Source of the DNA: Halobacillus_A sp043497005
GTDB lineage: Bacteria; Bacillota; Bacilli; Bacillales; Halobacillaceae
Length of the DNA: 64,000 bases
Direction of reading: 5' to 3'
Assembly (NCBI RefSeq): GCF_043497005.1
Contig: NZ_JBIEKE010000001.1
Location: 682,001-746,000, forward strand
Part shown: positions 59,111-64,000 of the stretch, piece by piece
How the letters are laid out: the number at the start of each line of letters is the position of its first letter
Position numbering within the stretch: the first letter of the stretch is position 1
Position numbers and translations under genes: made by a program
The notes under the pieces: model-generated
The model's database searches: none
The model's input: only the letters and a program-made list of their open reading frames with translations
Told to the model about the DNA's origin: nothing

Positions 59111-59488
59111 ATGGCTTTGCAGGCGGGAGATACCATCACATTTGAACGAACATTTACAGAAGAAGACGTAGAACGATTTACGAAAGTTTCAGGCGATGCA
59201 GGCACACACCATATGACGCCGGATGAACAGGGGAGACTCGTCGTCCAGGGGCTGTTAACGGCAACGCTTCCGACAAAAGTCGGGGGAGACCATAACGTCC
59301 TCGCGCGTCAAGCGAATTTTGAATTTTTGCGTCCCGTGTTTACGACTGACACGATCATTTGTAACGTAAAAATTGAAAAATTTGAAAAACAACGAGACGA
59401 ACGGACAGCGATCGAGGCTTCTTTTTCTTGTGAAAATCAGAAGGGGAAAGCAGTGCTGCAGGGGAGTTTTGCAGGTGTCATTCTCTAA
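59111..59488 (+). CDS. MaoC-like/hot-dog dehydratase domain protein
   Basis: Protein of 125 residues with FTKVSGDAGTHHMTPDEQGR, the hydratase-like loop, and LVVQGLLTATL. It could act on an acyl-CoA or similar thioester. It follows the AraC gene in the same unit. Confidence 0.8.
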   Translation: MALQAGDTITFERTFTEEDVERFTKVSGDAGTHHMTPDEQGRLVVQGLLTATLPTKVGGDHNVLARQANFEFLRPVFTTDTIICNVKIEKFEKQRDERTAIEASFSCENQKGKAVLQGSFAGVIL

Positions 59489-59499
59489 GAGATGAAACA

Positions 59500-59541
59500 A
59501 AAGGGACGAATGGACAGTAAGAGTCGATTCGTCCCTGATTA
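59500..59541 (-). terminator. Terminator, stronger on the minus strand
   Basis: AGGGACGAAT pairs with ATTCGTCCCT; on the minus strand it is followed by TTTTGTTT. It serves the MBL gene and may serve the MaoC-like gene. Confidence 0.85.
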
Positions 59542-59553
59542 ATCACTAGATGA

Positions 59554-60411
59554 CTACTTTCGTTTCACATTCCGGCCATAATCCGGAACAGCGATTTTAT
59601 CAAAATCGCGGACGAGCTTTTCTAATCCTTGCGCAAGCTCTTTTCCAATTAGCGGCTGTCCGTGGCCGGTGATGGCTGTGGCTGGTTTTAAGGCTTCAAG
59701 CTTCTCGACAGAGGCTCTTGCAGAATCCCAGTCTGTGGTCAAATATCTCGGCGGTCCGCTCACTTCTTTTTTCTGGGTGACGACCTTATATAGTGATTCT
59801 TGTTTGACGGTGACAAAAGCATCCCCGGCGATCAGCGTTCGATCGTGCTCACGGAACAATGAGATGTGTCCAGGTGTATGTCCCGGCGTATGAACCCACT
59901 GCCAGTCCGGCAGATGAGGCACGTTTCCGTCAGCAGGAAGCGGCTCAACGTTACTTCCTAAATCAATCGGTTCATTTGGAAATTTAGGAGACATTTTAGC
60001 GACAAGACCGCCTTCAACAGATCCATCGGGCTCAGGATAGCTTTCCTTTCCGGTTAAATACGGAAGTTCTGCTTCATGAGCGTAGACCGGCACCTTCCAT
60101 TTATCCACTAAATCAACGAGAGACCCGACGTGGTCAAAATGACCGTGAGTCAATATAATCGCACGCGGCCGCGCCCCGTGGCCGAATTCTCTTTCAATCG
60201 CTTCTACTATACGTTCAGCGGATTCAGGCATGCCCGCATCCACTAATACCCAATCATCAGGGGTCCCGATACAGCACAGGTTTACAATCTGGTTGGTATA
60301 ATAATAAACACCCGGCACCACTTCCTGCCCTGCTCCAGTAGATAATGAGAACATCGGCATAAATTTGTGATCCATTGTATCCTTCATTCCGTCATGATTG
60401 CGTTTATCCAT
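59554..60411 (-). CDS. MBL-fold metallo-hydrolase
   Basis: Protein of 285 residues with ILTHGHFDHVGSL (HxHxDH), HTPGHTPGH and LIAGDAFV, the metal ligands of metallo-beta-lactamase folds. Candidate reactions are thioester (glyoxalase II-like) or lactone hydrolysis. GAAAGGGTG precedes ATG. Confidence 0.9.
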   Translation of the reverse strand: MDKRNHDGMKDTMDHKFMPMFSLSTGAGQEVVPGVYYYTNQIVNLCCIGTPDDWVLVDAGMPESAERIVEAIEREFGHGARPRAIILTHGHFDHVGSLVDLVDKWKVPVYAHEAELPYLTGKESYPEPDGSVEGGLVAKMSPKFPNEPIDLGSNVEPLPADGNVPHLPDWQWVHTPGHTPGHISLFREHDRTLIAGDAFVTVKQESLYKVVTQKKEVSGPPRYLTTDWDSARASVEKLEALKPATAITGHGQPLIGKELAQGLEKLVRDFDKIAVPDYGRNVKRK

Positions 60412-61434
60412 AGCTGTTCACCCTTTCGTATGAATTTTGTACGCAGCATTATCGGTTTTTTTGGTATCCGATCGCTTCTACATATCTTTTCCCGCTGTGT
60501 CATTGTTAAAAACGTATCCCGTGGAAAACGTGTTCACGCGATTTCCTCTTACAGCCTCGTCTCGTAGTATCCGCTGGTCGTATAATTTCATGCAATATTT
60601 AGGGAGAATTCCTCAACTTGAAGAGAAACTTTAAAGATGTAAAATTCTTTGCGTTATAGAGTGTAAAGGGTTTGAGGAAACGACTGAGACCACTGAAAAA
60701 GTCCTGTCTATTCTTAATAAGCCTCACGAAGCGCTTTTCGGTGGATGCTTGCCGCGGGCACGGCCTCAGCTAACTTGGTCAAGAAGAGCACTTGACCAAG
60801 TGGATCTTCGGCTCGCGCTGTTCCCGCAGGCGTCATCCCCGAACGCTTATCGTGGCATTAACAGAGAACTATTTATACGTTGTCTGGCTAAAAACGATAT
60901 AAGATTGAAATGAGGAACAATAAACGGAAGCATACAAGGCACGATTTTTACAACTAATGTGAAACGAATCGTTAAACTTATGAAGCGCCGCTTTTTACAT
61001 TCTACCTTTCATTGACTTTTAGTTTTTCAGAGACTTCAACAGCTCCCTTTCCATGGGCAAATGGTAGGCCTCTTCGGGCTGCACCATATTCCCATTTCTT
61101 GCAGGAGAGTCTCGCGGTTTCCTCAAACCCTTTTTCGAAATAGATCACTGGTAAAATCATTTATTCAAGCTGTGCCCTTATGAAAACCGCGTTTGTAAAA
61201 GAGTATTCACATAACGAAGGTTTCAAGATTCTATTTTGGTCAAAGTAACGGAAGCGCTTTTTCCAGTTACTTTCTCTCTACTTATATAAAGTACATCTTA
61301 GCTTTTTCGACAGCATAAGGGAGAATTCCTTTTTAATAAATTTGTATAGAAATGAACTATTGTCACAAAATACAACTGGCATGAAATATGATCATGCCCT
61401 GCACTAAACATATCGAACACGAAGGGGAAATCTC
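60412..61434. other. 1-kb non-coding region with an inverted-repeat element
   Basis: No convincing gene. AAAGGGTTTGAGGAAAC (60665-60681) and its exact complement (61118-61134) enclose about 470 bases. Inside are CCGCGGGCACGGCCTCAGC and TTCCCGCAGGCGTC, and the hairpin ACTTGGTCAAG/CTTGACCAAGT near 60775-60801. These resemble repeat sequences I recall from Bacillaceae intergenic regions. The rest is spacer before sspE. Confidence 0.6.
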
Positions 61435-61797
61435 ATGAAAAACAACCAGAAAAATACGAACCAGCAGTTGAACAAGCTTCAGCAGGAAAGCAAGCAGCTA
61501 GCCCAGCAGGAACAGCAAAACGCTGAACAGCTTCAGCAGCAACAAGGCAGCCCAAATGCTCAGCAAATGGCTCAAAAAGAAGCACAAGCTGCTCAGAAAC
61601 TGCAAAATCTCGCACAAGACGCTCAAAATGCCCAAGCCCCAAATGCTCAAAACGCACAAAACGCACAAAACGCTCAAAACATGCAAGCTCAGAACAACGC
61701 CAACCAGCAATCTGCGTTTGGTACTGAATTTGCATCTGAAACTGATGCTCAAGAGGTTAAACGCCAAAATCAACAATCTCAAAGAAACAAAAAGTAA
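61435..61797 (+). CDS. sspE: Gamma-type small acid-soluble spore protein
   Basis: Protein of 120 residues rich in Gln, Ala and Asn. It ends FGTEFASETDAQEVKRQNQQ, the cleavage-site repeat of SspE, which the germination protease GPR recognises. Between is an expanded (AQNAQN)n tract. Gamma SASPs are amino-acid stores in the spore core. The usual second FGTEFASET repeat is absent. AAGGGGA precedes ATG. Expression in the forespore under sigma G is expected from the family. Confidence 0.95.
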   Translation: MKNNQKNTNQQLNKLQQESKQLAQQEQQNAEQLQQQQGSPNAQQMAQKEAQAAQKLQNLAQDAQNAQAPNAQNAQNAQNAQNMQAQNNANQQSAFGTEFASETDAQEVKRQNQQSQRNKK

Positions 61798-61869
61798 GCC
61801 ATTTTGTAACTAAAACACGTGATCGTGATAAGAGGCCGCCGCCTCAATGAAAAGATACTCATCTCCATA

Positions 61870-61911
61870 AGAAGAGACCAGCCACATATACGGCCGTCTC
61901 TTCTTTTTTTA
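61870..61911 (+). terminator. Intrinsic terminator of sspE
   Basis: AGAAGAGAC pairs with GTCTCTTCT, followed by TTTTTTT. Confidence 0.92.
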
Positions 61912-61973
61912 CATAAATACGGAGATCAAGTATAGTAATTTACAATAGGTAAGCATATAGGAGGGAATACATA

Positions 61974-62834
61974 ATGAACGAACAACTACCGTTTCAACAA
62001 GTAGACGTGTTTACATCCACACCATTCCAGGGCAATCCAGTAGCCGTGGTGCTGGATGGGAATAACCTCTCATCAAAAGAAATGCAGGCGATTGCGCATT
62101 GGACGAATTTATCTGAAACCACTTTTGTATGCGAACCAACGGATCCACAAGCCGACTATAAACTGCGCATTTTCACCCCTAACAATGAACTGCCGTTTGC
62201 CGGGCACCCGACGTTAGGCTCCGCTTACGCTGTACAAAAACACGGACTGAGTCCTAAGACAGAGGGGCGTCTCGTACAGGAAAGCGGAATTGGATTAGTG
62301 ACCATTATTCCTGATGGTGATCAAATGTTTATGACACTGCCACAATCGAAGCAAACCTCCATCGATCCAGAAAAATTAATGCAACTTACCACTGCATTAG
62401 GTGTAGATCCGAACCGTGTAAAAGCAGCACTCACCATCGACCTCGGAGCCGTCTGGATGACGCTGCAGCTTGATGATGCAGACGTGGTGCGTAGTCTGCG
62501 TCCTGACATGGAGAAGCTTACGGTTTTAACACCAGAAGGAGTAACTGGAGTGACTGTATTTGGCAGCACAACGGAAAATGAAGACGCTGCATTTGAAGTC
62601 CGCTCTTTTGCACCTGGTGAAGGCGTGCCAGAAGACCCGGTATGCGGAAGCGGGAATGGCTGCGTAGCAACAATGGTTAAACAGTTACAGCTTACAGATG
62701 GAGCGGGCTACGTAGCGAGTCAGGGTTATTGCATTGGGCGAAATGGCCGGGTGGAAGTCCGCTTTAAAGACGACGGAAGCATCCTGCTTGGAGGGCATGC
62801 AGTAACGTGTGTAGAAGGTCAATTGAATGTATAA
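61974..62834 (+). CDS. PhzF family isomerase-like protein
   Basis: Protein of 286 residues with VDVFTSTPFQGNPVAVV, FAGHPTLGSAYAV and DPVCGSGNGCVA, the marks of the PhzF/diaminopimelate-epimerase-like fold. Family members act as isomerases or epimerases on small acids; the substrate here is not known. No phenazine genes are near. AGGAGG precedes ATG. Confidence 0.92.
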   Translation: MNEQLPFQQVDVFTSTPFQGNPVAVVLDGNNLSSKEMQAIAHWTNLSETTFVCEPTDPQADYKLRIFTPNNELPFAGHPTLGSAYAVQKHGLSPKTEGRLVQESGIGLVTIIPDGDQMFMTLPQSKQTSIDPEKLMQLTTALGVDPNRVKAALTIDLGAVWMTLQLDDADVVRSLRPDMEKLTVLTPEGVTGVTVFGSTTENEDAAFEVRSFAPGEGVPEDPVCGSGNGCVATMVKQLQLTDGAGYVASQGYCIGRNGRVEVRFKDDGSILLGGHAVTCVEGQLNV

Positions 62835-62988
62835 AAGTTCTTAACAGTACTGGTGAATTCAATTTTGAATGAGAGATGTAATGGTGCGGTGCATGGTAAA
62901 CTTTATGAAGAGCTAGAAGCATAAACTATGATAAAATATAGGTAGTAAACTGAACTTTAACTTGATTTATTTATGATGGAGTGAACTT

Positions 62989-63617
62989 ATGGAGCATAAG
63001 CTTTTATATCATATTACCGACTATCGAAACCTTAACTCAATCCTTCAAAATGGAGCATTAGAGGCATATTCACGAGTTGCTTCTAAAAAATTCATTATGC
63101 TGATATTGCTCACGGAAATATTCAAGATATTCGTTCGACAACAACAGTGCAAGCGCCACCTAATGGTATGCTTCATGATTATGTTCCTTTTTACTTTGCA
63201 CCCAAATCACCTATGCTGTATGCCATAAAAAATGGTCGTGTGGAGAGTTATGATGGAAAACAGGATGATATTATTTATTTTGTAACGAGGACTGATATCA
63301 TACAAAAGTATAATAAACCATTTGTCTTTACAGATGGCCATGCGGTTCTTGCTTTGACAGAATTCTTTACGGACCTAGAAGACTTAGATAAAGTGGATTG
63401 GAATGTGATGTCGAGTAAATATTGGTTTGATAATGAAGAAAACCCGGATCGCAAACGTCGAAGACAAGCGGAGTTTCTAGTCCATCAACAAGTAGAATTA
63501 GATCTATTCCTTGGAATAGGTGTATATAATCAACGAATGAAAGATATAGTGAGTGATATACTATCAGCTCATTCTAACGATATGAGTGTATTGGTAAGAC
63601 CGCAGTTTTTCTACTAG
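62989..63617 (+). pseudogene. darT: DarT ADP-ribosyltransferase toxin, frameshifted
   Basis: The N-terminal frame reads LLYHITDYRNLNSILQNGAL; after 63085-63090 the match moves one frame and continues HYADIAHGNIQDIRS, HDYVPFYFAPKSPMLY and so on to WFDNEENPDRKRRRQAEFLV. This is the DUF4433/DarT family, which ADP-ribosylates thymidine in DNA. The break lies in a run of six A; seven would restore the frame. The catalytic regions (HDYVPFYFAPKSPM and AEFLV) are otherwise intact. A sequencing error or a phase-variable tract is possible. Confidence 0.9.
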
Positions 63618-63629
63618 GAGGTGAGAAAC

Positions 63630-64000
63630 GTGATTAGGTTTAAAAATGGTAATTTATTAGAGGATTCATCAGAAGCCCTTATTAATACAGTGAATACGGT
63701 CGGTGTTATGGGGAAAGGCATTGCTTTACAATTTAAACAGGCATACCCCGAAGTGTTTCATGAGTATAAGAAAGCCTGCAATAACGGTGAAGTGCAGGTG
63801 GGGAAGATGCATGTCGTACCTACAAATAAATTAGTCGGCCCTAAATATGTTATAAACTTCCCTACGAAGCAGCATTGGAAAGAAAAATCCAAAATGAATT
63901 ATATAACAGAGGGATTAAGGGATCTTAAACATGTCATTGAAGAATTGGATATTCAATCGATTGCTCTTCCGCCATTAGGCTGTGGAAATGGTGGTTTAAA
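63630..64000 (+). CDS. darG: DarG macrodomain antitoxin, 3' end cut by the window
   Basis: GTG start after AGGAGGTGAG. The first 123 residues are a macrodomain (FKNGNLLEDSSEALINTVNT, VGVMGKGIALQFKQAYPEV, ALPPLGCGNGGL). DarG removes the ADP-ribose that DarT adds to DNA and binds DarT directly. The C-terminal part lies outside the window. The gene is intact here even though darT is broken. Confidence 0.92.
   Translation, partial: MIRFKNGNLLEDSSEALINTVNTVGVMGKGIALQFKQAYPEVFHEYKKACNNGEVQVGKMHVVPTNKLVGPKYVINFPTKQHWKEKSKMNYITEGLRDLKHVIEELDIQSIALPPLGCGNGGL

Noticed and set aside
60412..60640. Short + strand frames in the region before sspE.
   Set aside because: No ribosome site or recognisable protein; overlap the upstream region of the MBL gene.

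Overview
The window is from an endospore-forming, low-GC Gram-positive bacterium of the Bacillaceae. The evidence is a gamma-type small acid-soluble spore protein (sspE), a SpoVB-like flippase, a PaiA/PaiB pair, strong AGGAGG ribosome binding sites, a T-box leader, and a CapB/CapC/CapD-type poly-gamma-glutamate locus. The acidic secreted proteins and general style suggest a halophilic genus such as Halobacillus, but the genus is an inference.

Layout. 1-5.7 kb is a galactitol-type PTS operon: a PRD/EIIB/EIIA regulator, gatA, gatB, gatC, two zinc dehydrogenases and a 49-residue membrane protein, closed by a strong terminator. 6.2-10.7 kb is a poly-gamma-glutamate capsule locus (capB, capC, a 56-residue protein resembling only the N-terminus of CapA, and capD) facing a gamma-PGA hydrolase. 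It is surrounded by copies of a GGTACCAGGTAC palindromic repeat. 11-17.3 kb holds a cell-wall-anchored protein with its class F sortase, a MarR gene, paiA-paiB, a lipoprotein and a membrane protein ending in three Ltp repeats. 18-27 kb holds an ABC exporter with an ABC-LytTR fusion regulator, GNATs, a nucleoside hydrolase, a TetR/MFS pair with matching operators, and a PadR/HAAS pair. 26.8-37.6 kb is a series of small regulator-plus-effector operons: a leaderless ArsR gene with VOC and SRPBCC genes, ArsR/AHSA1, a T-box-controlled MFS gene, and TetR/ABC exporter.

37.6-48.5 kb is the most unusual part. Small accessory genes (membrane proteins of 40-165 residues, GNATs, a transglutaminase-like protein, a zeta-toxin relic with an intact partner, a LysE relic) are separated by a recurring intergenic module. 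The module has a CTCGAATTCGAG-type palindrome, a GGGGCGAT...ATCGC hairpin and a CTAACGGG motif, in the same order and orientation. A second dispersed palindrome (GGTACCTGACCCC) and two extra copies of the 3' end of the upstream ABC permease gene are mixed in. This looks like a gene-cassette array without a visible integrase.

48.8-64 kb returns to more ordinary chromosome: an L,D-transpeptidase, a frameshifted GNAT, a predicted type I toxin with a convergent antisense RNA, a HELTH metalloprotease, GrpB and aminoglycoside-adenylyltransferase-like proteins, and a MerR regulon with three matching 19-bp-spacer promoters. LysE/AraC, MBL hydrolase, sspE and phzF genes follow. The window ends in a DarT/DarG ADP-ribosylation toxin-antitoxin locus whose darT has a one-base frameshift in an A-tract.

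All calls come from reading the sequence; no database search was run.
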